A stretch of 64,000 nucleotides of DNA from Camillea tinctor (lineage: Eukaryota > Ascomycota > Sordariomycetes > Xylariales > Xylariaceae). The position numbers and the translations under genes were made by a program. The DNA is taken from assembly GCA_022578605.1 (NCBI GenBank), contig MU394111.1, forward strand, positions 209,184 to 273,183, written 5' to 3'. Positions 33,939 through 45,508 of this stretch are shown piece by piece (positions within the stretch are counted from its first letter, which is position 1; every line of letters starts with the position of its first letter). The notes under the pieces were generated by a model that searched no databases, had not been told where the DNA came from, and was given only the letters and a program-made list of their open reading frames with translations.

Positions 33939-35782
33939 GATGTTGGCTGCCTCGATGGAAACGGGCAGATCAGGCCAATGCTATTATCTCTGCTAATTAG
34001 TTGATTGTTATTATTATTTTATGTCAAACAATTCTAAGGTGGAGGAAAGAAACAGGGTGGCCGGGAATCGAGGGAGAAGAGGAAGCAAGGGGAGACAATG
34101 AAAGTACTTCTTTTAAGTGAAGGGAGATGATGCAAAGGGAATAGAGGAAGGGAGAAGGAAGAGGTGATGGATGAGAGAGAACTTACTTGATTATAGGATC
34201 TACTTGTAATTGAGGTGAAGGTTGATCATAAGATAGTGGAAAGAGGAGGGAAATAAAAAGTGATGACAATGATGATGGTTGATGAATAGATGATGATGAT
34301 GATGATGGTGATGATGTAGAATTACCTTTCGGGTAGTTGGGTAGTTGTGGAGTATGTTTTAGTCTTGGATGGAATTACACCATTTCATAAAAAGAAATAA
34401 AAAATAAAAAAGGAAAGAAAACAAGACCCTGTCGCTGTCCCGGATTTCCAATATTATTTGATTTAGGTAAGGCAGGTTAGTAACCAGGTTAGACAAACTA
34501 AAAGGGTTGCCTAGGAAAGCTTAGAGAAAGGGAGAAGGAAGGTGCTGATTTAACGTTTAATAGCAAAGTGCAATGACGATGGTGATGATGCTTGTGCGAG
34601 AATGCATCACGTCACTCTTCTGTATTATTTTCCTTGTTCACCACTTGCACAAGCTCAGCTGGTTACTCAAGGTAAGGTACTTGTACCTAACTACTTATTT
34701 ACTCGTTTACTTAGCTCAGTACATACATTGATACCTACAAACCTAACCATCAAGTTACCAAAAATGATTCCCATTCAATTAAATTGATATACCTGGCCTT
34801 TAATGTGGTATTGGACCAGCTTGAACTTGCATTAATTCCGTCCGCCTGGTTCCAGATGATGAGACATATATGGACAAGACGGGTATACGTGTTATGGCAA
34901 CCTTTGGCTAGATGGATCGTGCACATTCAATAGTATGTGTGTATCGATGTTCGACTTATTATTATCCCTGTTGGGTCATTTCCATAAATGACGTACAGGT
35001 ATATTGTATGTACATACATTCCCTCCCATCCTGCATTGGATTACAAAGGGACAACGAGCTGCACAACCTTGTATATGTCAAAGGTAGGAGGTAGGTAGAA
35101 GTTAGTATCGATAGAAATCTCGATCGTTGCGGTGGCAGCTTTGTTCAGCAGAAAATAAACAATGACCTGTTGAATCTTCTAAACCTAGAGCTTAGGAATA
35201 AATGCTCCGGTGATGTCATACAAGTTAGCTTAAGCCTTTCAAGCACTATATGTACCGGACCACCGGTCATGGAAAGTGTGGGGTGTGGGGAGCTAGGTAC
35301 CTAAGCTGAGGCCTTAGCTGCCCATTGCTTGGTATGCTGTGGCTAGTGGATGGGGCTTGTAATGATACTCAAGTAACTTAGAAAACTAGATAAGAAAGGT
35401 ACAGAGCATTTCAAAGAAATCAGAGCGCCCCAGAATTTCAGAAACGTTCATTTAACAAAAAGCAATATAGGTATTTAGGTAGTTAAGTAAGTAAAACCAT
35501 ATCTCTAAAAAAAAAAAAAAAAAAACCGACACATTGCAATATCCCGCCAATATGTATGTGTAACCTGCTCCATTGCCTTGCTCTCCCAGTGCCATTTGGT
35601 ATCCCTAAAACCCCATGCATCCCATCTATCATGCCATCAATGTCGTGAAAAGGAGAAGAAAAAAAAATAAGAATAAAGACCAAAAAAAGTAGTAGGTAGG
35701 GAAGTAATCGGGAGCGAATAATAGCTTCCAAGAGGGAACAATTAAGAAAAAGGAGGTATGTATGTAATAAATGTGTTCGTCA
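33939..35782. other. Upstream region of the Ish1-repeat gene, no gene seen
   Basis: Promoter side of the minus-strand Ish1 gene and 3' side of the SH3 gene. It contains a GAT microsatellite at about 34289-34316, a TACCTAGGTA-type element at 35291-35303 and an 18-base A run near 35507-35524. No coding region is supported. Confidence 0.5.
34289..34316 (+). repeat. GAT microsatellite
   Basis: Tandem GAT triplets with one GGT interruption, inside a longer GAT/GAA-rich stretch (34261-34316), upstream of the Ish1-repeat gene. Confidence 0.8.
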
Positions 35783-38409
35783 TCACGATGTGTGGCTCCC
35801 GATAGTCATTCTCCGAATCCTGACCGCGGGCAGCCCGTGCAGCCCAAAACTGAGCTTCTTCGTCTTCCGTTCCAGCGAGTCAACCTCGTCATCGTGAAAA
35901 TCGTTTTCGTCGCGGAGCGTCTCCACCTTGATATGCGATCGCGGGAAGAGCCCGACGCGCCCGTTCTTTCGCCGGCCGGACCAGCACCAGTCGTCCTGGT
36001 TTAGCCCTGCACGAATCCATCAGGTTAGCTAGTCGTCTCAGTAGCGACAGAGAAGCATATATAATATATGGGATGAAAAGAGGGGAAGGGGGGAAAAGAA
36101 AAGAAGAAAAAAAAAGAGAACCTACAGCTAACATTAAAAATCGTCTCCTCCTTATCGAATTGTAGCCACCCTGTCGCCGGGTCCTTAGCATCCCACCTCC
36201 ACCTCGTCGTCACCATCATGCTGCCACTCCCCGCTGCCCCGGCCGATGACCCGGGCGAGTGCGCGGGCGCCTCGAGCGCGACCAGCTTCGCGGGGAAGGA
36301 CCCCCAAGCGCCGTCGTGCCAGCCCGTGCACCAGCGGCCCTTCCACCGGTCGGGGAACTCGATGCCCACCACGCGCGCACCCTCTGCGAACCGGAGCACG
36401 TCAGCGGTGCCGCCGTCCGGGTCCTCGAGCTCGCGGCCGTAGCGCTTGATGTGGGCCTTAAGGGCCACGCCCGATGGCAGTAAAGCAAGGGCTGCCGCAT
36501 CGGGCAGCGGGCTGGGCGCCGGCCCGTGCGGGAAGTGCAGGTCGTAGTCGTCCTTCCAGGGATCGTCGTCGGCGATCTCGCCGTACAGCACGGTCACACC
36601 AGGCACCTCGGGCAGCGGCTGCGGGTGTCGGGCAAGGTGCGCGAAGAGCTGGTCGTGGTGCGCGAATACGGTTGCGTCATCTGCATGTACCGTGTATCCT
36701 TTCTGCGCGCAGAAGAGACACCCGTACTGCGTTGTGAATGCTGTTGCCGAGATCATGTGCGACTTGTATAGAAACCGCAGCCGGTAGTGCACCCCTGCTT
36801 TCGAACGGTTCCCGCTGATCGGCAGCTTCGTCTGCAGCATCAGCTTGGACACGCTAGCAGAGTTCTCGCTCTTGTGTGTGTCGAGCTCAACTTCGAGCAT
36901 GCTTTGCGCGAATTCGCAGTCCACGCACCGGGCAATGGTTCGTCGACTCCCCTGTTTTTAGCTTACTGTAAGCTGAGAAGTCACAAAATGGGCTTGTCTC
37001 CCGCCCGACTCGTCATGGGAATAACACATTAGGCAAAGGTATAGGGCAAAAAAAAAAAAAAGCTTACATATTCCATGACCGATTTAGTAGCTGCCTTGGT
37101 TCCCTTAGCTCTATACTTGTGCGCTCCGGGGCAGAACCCTTTCTGAAGATACAAGCTGCTTTCCAGACCAATCTGGAAACCAGTGGTCAAGCTTTTTTGG
37201 CGGACAAGCAGCTCATCTACGGGAATAAGCCCATCCTCAAAGGTTGGTATGGGCTCATGTTCGAGTGCAGGAGCAGAATTGGGCCGATATAGGGGTGGAA
37301 GAAGAGTGTTCGGCTCTTCAGAGTATTCCTCGCTAGCCGTTCTAGCAAGTGGCCAACCTATAGAGGTAGCTCTTTGATCGCTCGTTGGTATATTTGATGA
37401 CGATCGGTGACCTGAGTCAAAACTGCCGGTGCCTGTAAATGAGGAGGATCGGCTGCAGGCCGTGGCGGGGCTGTACGGGACGCTCAATGGCTTCGGCACA
37501 AGAGCCTCTGCGCCTTCGGGTACACTACTATCTCGCCCATTAATAATATGGCCTATGTAAGGATCGCATTCCGGTATGGTGTTGTGTATCGGCCAGAACC
37601 CCGTCCCGCTGGTCTGCTCCCTAACCCATGCTGATATTCGGGACCCGGATGCGGCCAGTCGTGGATTCGCACCCGAGGGATTGGTTGGCTCAGGCACGAG
37701 GCTAATGCAATCGCGTTCGGCTCCTAGTATGTCGAGGCTGGAGGGTTTCCTGCTCGCGGTGCCGACGCTCTCCTGGTAAGTACTGCCATATCCTGGAAAT
37801 GGACCTCCTCTATCACTCGTACCCTGCTGTTGCTTAGACGGTGGTATCGTTGGGATAGATCTATCGCTCGGTGTTGACATAGAGGGTGCGTGTGGCGAGT
37901 ACGGCCATATGGAAGGATCGTCAATTCGCATCCGTTTTACCGTCTCTAGGAGCGCCAAAGCATATGTCTTCGAAGCGGCCTGGACTTGGGCGAATCGGTC
38001 CTTGTCGAAGGAGTCCACCTGGACGAAGTCATCCAGATCATAGAGCAGGTCCTCCAGGTGCCTTTGACTCTCGATGATACCGTCTATGCCCCCGTTAGTA
38101 GCCTTCCCACACATCGTGTTCGTCACCGGGCGCCGGGTGGTATTCACCGTTGTATCGCAAGGCCTCCTTGAACGCATCGCCATGTTTATCGACTTGTGAT
38201 TTCCAGAGCGGTGTCAATTTCTGTAGCGCGCGCTCCCCTTCTTTTACCAGAGCCCGGGCCGATCTGGCCATGACCTTGACATCCGATGAGACGGCATCGT
38301 CACCATTGTCGTGATGGTCACAAGCCTCGGCATTGGCCACGGCCTCCTTCCCTCGCTCGACAACCTCGCGGAATGGCTGGATGATTAGTTCTTCGACGTC
38401 GATGCCCAT
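35783..38409 (-). CDS. Fungal protein with two C-terminal SH3-like domains and Cys pairs
   Basis: Minus-strand exons 38409-38148, 38083-37068, 36951-36126 and 36006-35783 give 775 aa starting MGIDVEELIIQPFREVV. The N-terminal ~120 residues are helical (RHLEDLLYDLDDFVQ), and a Ser/Pro-rich disordered middle follows. A conserved block then has CVDCEF, a CLFC pair and HHDQLFAHLARHP, a possible zinc-binding module. The end has two SH3-like folds. The first ends WGSFPAKLVAL; the second reads GWLQFDKEETIFNVSWLNQD and continues DDWCWSG to GLFPRSHIKV, matching the SH3 pattern (ALYDF-like start, W-W pair, G-x-FP). The second SH3 is completed only by splicing T|GTAGGT to a GCAG acceptor. Intron 1 has a TACTAAC branch site. 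A scaffold or cortical adaptor role is inferred. The region 36200-36700 is GC-rich. Confidence 0.85.
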
Positions 38410-41400
38410 GGTGAGGGAATGCTGCGCGCGCAGGCTTTGGTCGACGTGGGAATGGAAAATGTAAAAGTGCGCGTGCCCGTCAATTTGGCTCCATCCGAAA
38501 AGTAGTATGTAAGTAGTACCACCAGCCTGGAGCCGGGTAATGGATGATCGCCCCCACCGCCGTCGGTTCGGTGTCCTTAATGCGGTAGGATCAGCAGTCG
38601 CACAGAGATGACAAGCAAAAAAAAAACGGGAAAAAAAAGCTGCGCAGGCTTGCGTTGGCCGCTCGAACTCGTTCGTGGCGGGTTGTGATGGCAGCAAGAA
38701 CTCCCGAGGGGACGGTACGCTAAGCACGGCTTTCAAGTTGAACAAGGGGCGGTCCAGCAGGTTTTTTATGTCTTGAGAAGACCCTGTCATACCCGGTTCT
38801 TATCAGCCGTATGGACGGCATATTGGGTTAGTTTTAAGCACCACCATGTGAGAGATTTTGATCCATCAAGACCCGGCTCAGCTTGGCTTAGCTTGTATTC
38901 CCCGCTGATCCAGCTTGGCACAAGTTGAGATAAAAAAGGCTCAGCCTACCGCTATTCTATGCCGTGTCTGACGAATCAACATCTTGCTTATTCTTTACCG
39001 GTGGGGGGATAGTAGGGTAAGAGATGTGCATGTGAGACGAAAAGAGGAAAAGAAGAAGAGAGAAAAAAGTAATACTTAGTGAGCCTCGCTAAGATTGTTG
39101 GTGATAAAAACAATGCAGAGAAGTTTTTAAGGCTTGGGTGGTGGAAGCTTATACTATGTAAGCCTATATTTGGTATTAGGTATTAGGTTAAACTAATCAG
39201 CTAATGTATCTGAACAGGTCCCACTGGTGTGTAACGAATACCCCGTTGAGTTTCTCAGTTTTAGGCTCTAAGTTCCTCGTGTTGCTTCTATAATCTAAAC
39301 TCAGCTCAAAGGGTTCCCCTTCCCTGCAAAAACTAGCCCTGCGAATGAAACCCAAAGTTTTCGTAATAAAGCCGGGGATACGCCCACCTGACACTATATG
39401 AGAGAATCTTTATACCTACCTAGGTAGATACTTACATATGTACCCACAGACGTTTAAATTGTACGTCATTATGTACTATGTATGACCTTTTAATTTGGAA
39501 GTGAGAGCCTTCTAAGTTAATATTTTGTAGATAAATGTTGTAAGCAATGGCTTGCTAACATCAATCATACCTCACCTAGTATAGTGAGTGTTAACGTTGA
39601 TCAATTGCTATCAATTGAGACACCTCATATATCGTATCGATCAAATCTATAACTCAACCCTTAAGCCAATAGCATAATGCTATATACACTATTAATAGCC
39701 TATAAAGTGTCCATAAAGTGTCCATGCGCGATTAACACATGGGATAAACAAGCGATCAAGCGATCTTTTTCCACTCTTCCTCGGCGCAGCCACCCCCCTA
39801 GTATGCTCCCCTAGTATAGTCGACAATTGTTTGCAACAGGTAATATTACCCCCAAGGGCCCAAGAGCACCCTGCTCAAACAAACGCAATGCATGCAAAGA
39901 ACTAACGAAAATGCTACCTCGTGGTATTAAAAGAATAAAATGGAAGAATTCTTTTTTAATTTTCGACATGCATCCGTGCGGCTCTCCCGATCAAGATGAC
40001 ATGTCAATTTCTTTTCTCCCTAACCTATCAGGCGGGCGTCAAAATACTTTTCTCACCTGTTCCCATTTACCATAAACGACACTACCTGCTTTTACTAGCC
40101 ATAAATGGTTATTTTTTAATTAATAAATAAATAAAAATTATAACTAAAAATAAAAATAGCTTACATTGCTTAATGTTTATATTTTAAGTTTTTTTCATTA
40201 TAAATTTGTTGTTGTTTTGCTAATATCATTAAGGAAGTGGGTTGTTTAAGAGACTTGTGGATGGGAAAAGTATTTTGACGCCAGCCTGCCTATATCATTA
40301 TATGTGTCGACCTAAATGATAACGGAGGATAGGGAATCGCCCCAGAGTTGAATCTCCCCCACATCCCGTAGCACGGGTATGGGTCTCGCATCTAGAATCG
40401 CTCCCCCCGAAATAAATTTGGGGATACCAGATCCGGTTCCACGACGGACAGGAATGAGCTGCATGAGGTACCTATATGTTAGATAACCTACACACATAGG
40501 GTATCGCATACTTCCAAACCTAGCGTATTACTCCTAGTCCAGCCTAGGTAGGTAGGAATGTAGCTATCTTCTTCTGCAGCTACTCAATTATGTGGGGAAG
40601 GGGGGAGGGAGAGCTTGGGAAAGAGAAAAAGGAAAGGAAAAAAAAAAAGAATTATTCTACAAGTGTTCTAAGTTGAAAGCTCTCTCGGTCAACGAGAGTA
40701 GGTTAGTTTGGGATCCCGGACCATCGCCGCCACGTGGGTGGAGGAAAGGGAGGCTGGCTTAAGGACCGATTAGGCAAGTAAACATGTGCCAGAGTTTCCT
40801 CGGATTCACATGGGGTAGAGACGAAAGACGAAACGAGATAACACTAAATACTGCTTTTATTGACCTGTGAAAGTGCATATGTGGACGGGGTCGATAGCCT
40901 CCGGATAGAAAGCTGAAACCGGCGTTATCCGTCTCGTTGCGGTCGTCACCTATATACGTTCCAAGTTGGGCTTGGGGGGTCTCAGCGGCCAGCCTAGGAA
41001 ATTGTCATTTGCTCGTAACTATCTGCCCCCATCCGTAGTAAGTCGTTCTTTAGCGTAGGACAACAAGAACCGATTGTCCTCAGCCTTGCAATAGATTTCT
41101 CTCTCTGTCTCTCTTCTTATCTTTTGGAAAAGCTTGTATGCTTATTATTCGAACTTATTACTCGATATTTACTCGATACGATTTAAGAGCGGATGCTTCG
41201 TGTAAGTGAACAAAATGCCTGCGCTAGTCGTGAACCTGCATCTTTGCCTCTGTAATCTATATTAAAATAGTCGTGGTATAGATAGTAACAGAAGTCGCAA
41301 TGGGCACTTGCTAATCACAATTGTTTCTTTTATTAATGGGAAGTTTCTATAGTCTAACACAGCCATATATTAGCTTAAGAAAGAAAGAAAGGGAGTGTGG

Positions 41401-44149
41401 GTTAGCCAGGGGGGCTATAGGACAACGCAGCCCGAGCTAGTAAACTAAAGACTCTAAAGACTGAGGAGGGTAGTTAAGAAAGGCATCTCCATGCACACAG
41501 TGAATATGATATTATTGCAATCAATGCTGTCATTAGGGCTTGTCAAGATGTCAATAGGAACAGTATATAAAACGCCACCCCTGAGACTTCTGTTAGTTCT
41601 CCATAGGAGTCCTAGCAAGATCTCAAGTAATCTCGATATTATTATTCGTGAGACTATAACTACAAGTACCTCTGATACTGTCACATATATACATCGAATA
41701 CTCTCTTTATTCCCTTGTGAGTTACGTACGTCTTTATGCCCTATGATCTAGCACACCGCTCATAGTAGGTGTCAGAGTATCATTATAGATGTATACCGAA
41801 GGTAATGAGGAAGGGGCAGGAAAGACAGATACACAAGCAGAGTGAGGGCTTCAATGCCTCCACAATATACCCTTTGTGCAGGCCTAGGGGTTTCCTGATT
41901 TTCCAATTCCACTTTCTCCTGCCTTTCGGACTCCTCCGTCCTCTGAGTCATGACCATCATGAACATATCTCTATCACTATTGGTGCCTGTGCTCTAGTCT
42001 CTGTTCTACCTCATGGAGCTGTGTTTCTCCACGTATTCTGTTCCCTCGATGCTCCTTCCCCTTTCTGCCCTGGTTCTCAGCGTCGAGCTCTAGGCTTCTG
42101 CGCTTCTTCCTTTGGAGATCGAGGTCGAGCTTCTACCTAAGCTTAGCCTTCCTCTTCACATATATTCTACGTTATGGTTGCCTCTCGTTTATATTACCCA
42201 GCCTCCAACTTGGCCGTGGCCTTTTGCGCATGGAGGTGCCACACGATGCTTCCAAATTGGTCATCTGATACATCCCTCGTGATATTGGGGCCAGAGGACT
42301 AGTTATTAAAAAATGCAGCCAGCCACCATGAGTAGTAAATCAACAGGTCCATGATTGTCCCTATTCGTTCCATATCTGATGATTATACTTGCCGTGGCTG
42401 TCGCGCCACCTTATTGTCTCAGTTTGGTACCGTAGTAAGTTCGGTGTATATTCAGCCTGGTAAGCCTCATCTCGTAATTCTTGACTGTGTGTCTTTCGAT
42501 TACACGGCTAACTGCTTCATCTTATTTTGGACCTAGCCCCCGAAAGGCTTTAGCAGATCGTCTTGTATCCGCGAGTTGACAAGAGTATCATGTTCATCTA
42601 TGACATATACTTCCATAAGGTTTAAGGTGGTAAAAATAAGATTGAGTATGTTGTACAAGGAACCCAATGGTATTTCCCTTGTTAAGAGTTCTGATTTGGC
42701 AAGCCGTTAAGCTTTTCCCCTTCTTTTCGGTTATACCCCTATTCCTCGCCTCCTCGCCTCTTTTAGGGGGTACTAAAATTTGGCATTTCCTAGTATTATT
42801 AATATCTACTTTGGATAGACCAGTAAGCCCGTCACGACTTCGAGGGTCCGTTTGTTGGTTTGGATCAAGTTTCTAAGATGTCGTCCAAACTCATACGAAA
42901 CCGGTGACACTGTTACGTCCCAGGATTGGTGAGTAACTATATAATATGGAATTGGGATCCAATGACCACTTGGTCATTGGGAGAACCTTTTGGCCTCATG
43001 GTATAACGGCGTTGCCTAATACGTTGTTGTAACAGACACGTCTTTGGTATCTATCGGGATTGCTTTGATCTGAAAACTAACAATGCCTAGCCCGTCAGCG
43101 AGAGTGGAAACATATTTACTAACTCTTATCCCGCCAGAGGCAATTGTGCCAATGCTCGTGGTGAGTCTAGTTACTTTGGCTACTTTATTACTTTGACCTT
43201 GTTTCCCTCAGTCTTCCTTTGAAAAGTCGCTAGCAGTGAGAAGGAACCCGAGGCTTGGGATTGTGCAGAAAGGAAATAGATAAAACAAGAAACTATATTG
43301 GGAATAACCACAGCTTATCACTCAAATACGATTCATATAGATATTTAGGTTAAATGCGGGCAGATCGACTAGTCGTAGCTTAGATATATGTATGGTGTAT
43401 GTTACCGTATAGATATAGAATAGCAGAGATAATCTAGTCAAGCTATCTTAATGTGTTTACACTCTTCAACTCCCATACAACTATAGTCATTCATAGGCTA
43501 TCAATACAACTGTCTGCTGGCGCACTAGAAGACTAAATTAGGAGAAGAGGCGTAACTGGAAAATAGGCAAACCGCGGTAAGAATACATTCGAGTTCAGAG
43601 GCATAGCAAGATATATGATTATTTCCTATTAGTTCATCAACATTTAGCTAATAAGACCCTCTGTTGTGCAGTAGTTATAGAATGTGGAGGACAACGGGTA
43701 TAGAGAATAAGTGGTATCGATCTTTAGCCCGGATTATACTCTGCCAAGTTTGTTCAACGACTCTGATTTGATGATCGATCTCGGCAAGTAACAGAATTTA
43801 AGCTTATTTACTACATGCCTTTGTACCCATGTGAGAGTAGTAATTAATTCAAATTTAAACTACTTAATTTATGTCATTATGCGGCATAACTGTGGGCTCT
43901 AGGTGCGGGTGACTTACTTCGACTTAGATACTCATAACCCGGTATGTTTTCAAGGGGTTTAGGGGGAAAATCGGCTTTAACCAGTCTCCAGTAGGTTATA
44001 TTGGTCTTATCATAGTAAAATTCATTGGCTATGAGTTTGCTCAACATCAAAACATAAATAAGTTTTTAAAATAACGAATATTGGTATCTTCTATGGTATA
44101 TCATAATCGCGTAACGTACAATTCCCTACCCTATTTCCGGGTCATCTTC
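38410..44149. other. 5.7-kb gene-poor region
   Basis: No complete gene was found. The part near 38410-38800 is the SH3 gene's upstream region. An AT-rich tract lies at 40100-40220. TACCTAGGTA-type elements lie at 39413-39430 and 40541-40556. Between 42351 and 43160 there are gene-like fragments (see findings): a short frame with YTCRGCRATLLSQFGT ending at a GTAAGT, and another short frame from 43083 ending at a GTGAGT. Neither could be extended, so they may be relics or chance. Confidence 0.45.
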
Positions 44150-45508
44150 CTACCCAATCCATTCATACCGCTCACCGTCTTGACCTCTTTTTGGTGCCAC
44201 AGACTGTCTAGTGTAGGGGTTAGTGGTGTGTGCTCAAAAGAGAGAAGGATAAGAAGAGAGACCATAACTACTTACCGAACGCCGCTTTGCAAAGTCATCG
44301 TAAAAGCCATTCCACAATTCCCTGGCGGAACAGTCTTCCTGCCCATCTCGAGTCACACACTTGGGCTGCTTGTCCTCTCGCATGGCCTGGGACATAGGTA
44401 TCCAAGGCTTGGGTACCGGCCAGTCGGAGAAGTGCAGGAACTTGGCTTCGTTGAAAATGGCGACGGGGTCCCATTCTTCACGGTCCGTGCCTAGGTAGTT
44501 TTTGTGGTCGTCGCCGCGGAACTCACCGGTCAACAGGTCGTACGGCCGGTGGGGCAGGATCATGGCACTGTCTATATAGAGCTGGTTGACGATCTCCATG
44601 TCGTAATCGCTGCGGCCAGCATTCTCTACCTGCTTCATGATGCGGTCAAACTCGACCTCGCTAGGTTGCACCAACATCAATTGCGACGACAGGATCTTGG
44701 AGTCGGGGAACAACCAGTAAGCGCGGGGCATGGCGACAGGGCACGGCGGGACAAGGAAAAGCTCATCCATGGTCTGGAGAATGGTGGCGTCCGAGTCAAC
44801 ATTCAAAACGCGATCGTACTGGGTTTGGTTGAATGCTAGAAGCTTGGTGAAGGACTCGGCCCAGGTCGCTGGATATAAGATTAGCATACAGGACAGAAAA
44901 GCGAAGGAACTGGGAGCTTATGGACTAGACGTACCATCACCACCTGCTCGTTTTTGAATGGAAACAGGAACCAGTTTGACCTTGTAAACATCACGAGCCT
45001 TGACTAGCAACTTGGCCTCCTCAGTGGTCGGGTTTGTCTCGGCGGGATCCATCATGGCCTCGGGATACATCATGACACGATCGGCCTTGCTCTGCAGACG
45101 GAACAGAGTCTCGAATATCATGACGGAATTGCAGAGATAAGCTGCATTAGTGACATATTGGGTGTAGGCGAAGCGCGACCAGTTGACCTGGGAATCGGCG
45201 ACATCGGGAACGGTAACTGGAGGGCAGTCCGACTTTGCGCCGGCGGCGGGGGAGGCGCCCGGACGCAGACTATCGATGGAGGGGAGCTGGTCGTAGTTGT
45301 TGAAAGCGAGGAAGAAGAGGAGAAAGGCAGCGAGGGCGGCAGCAATATAACGCACGCGTTTGGACATGAGGATCTGTCCTATACTCGGCTTGAGGTGGGA
45401 GTCGGCATCGGTACTGCCGGAACCAGCTTGTTCGCCATTCTGTACAGGGCTATATCCGGATAAGGAGCGCCATGTGGAGGACAACGAGGATCCCCAGAGC
45501 GGAGCCAT
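44150..45508 (-). CDS. Type II membrane glycosyltransferase, GT8/GNT1-like
   Basis: Golgi-type glycosyltransferase. Minus-strand exons 45508-44935, 44868-44276 and a short last exon 44203-44150 give 406 aa. A cytoplasmic N-terminus is followed by one membrane anchor (~52-69, RYIAAALAAFLLFFLAF) and a lumenal catalytic domain. That domain starts FAYTQYVTNAAYLCNSVMIFETL and contains the nucleotide-sugar/metal DxD as NVDSDATIL (Asp 216 and 218). Downstream family-type residues are MPRAYWLFPDSKILSSQLML and FLHFSDWPVPKPW. The layout matches the fungal GNT1/glycogenin-like group (N-acetylglucosaminyl- or glucosyltransferase). The donor sugar is not readable. The last 17 residues depend on a weakly supported third exon. 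If that splice is wrong the protein ends differently after AKRRS. Confidence 0.85.

Noticed and set aside
38188..38790. Upstream extension of the SH3 gene's first frame
   Set aside because: The frame stays open upstream of ATG 38409, but the first in-frame residues with family-like character begin at MGIDVEE; the upstream part looks like leader.
42990..43040. tRNA-like stretch GGCCTCATGGTATAACGGC
   Set aside because: Resembles an A box, but no matching B box (GGTTCGAANCC) or closing acceptor stem was found.
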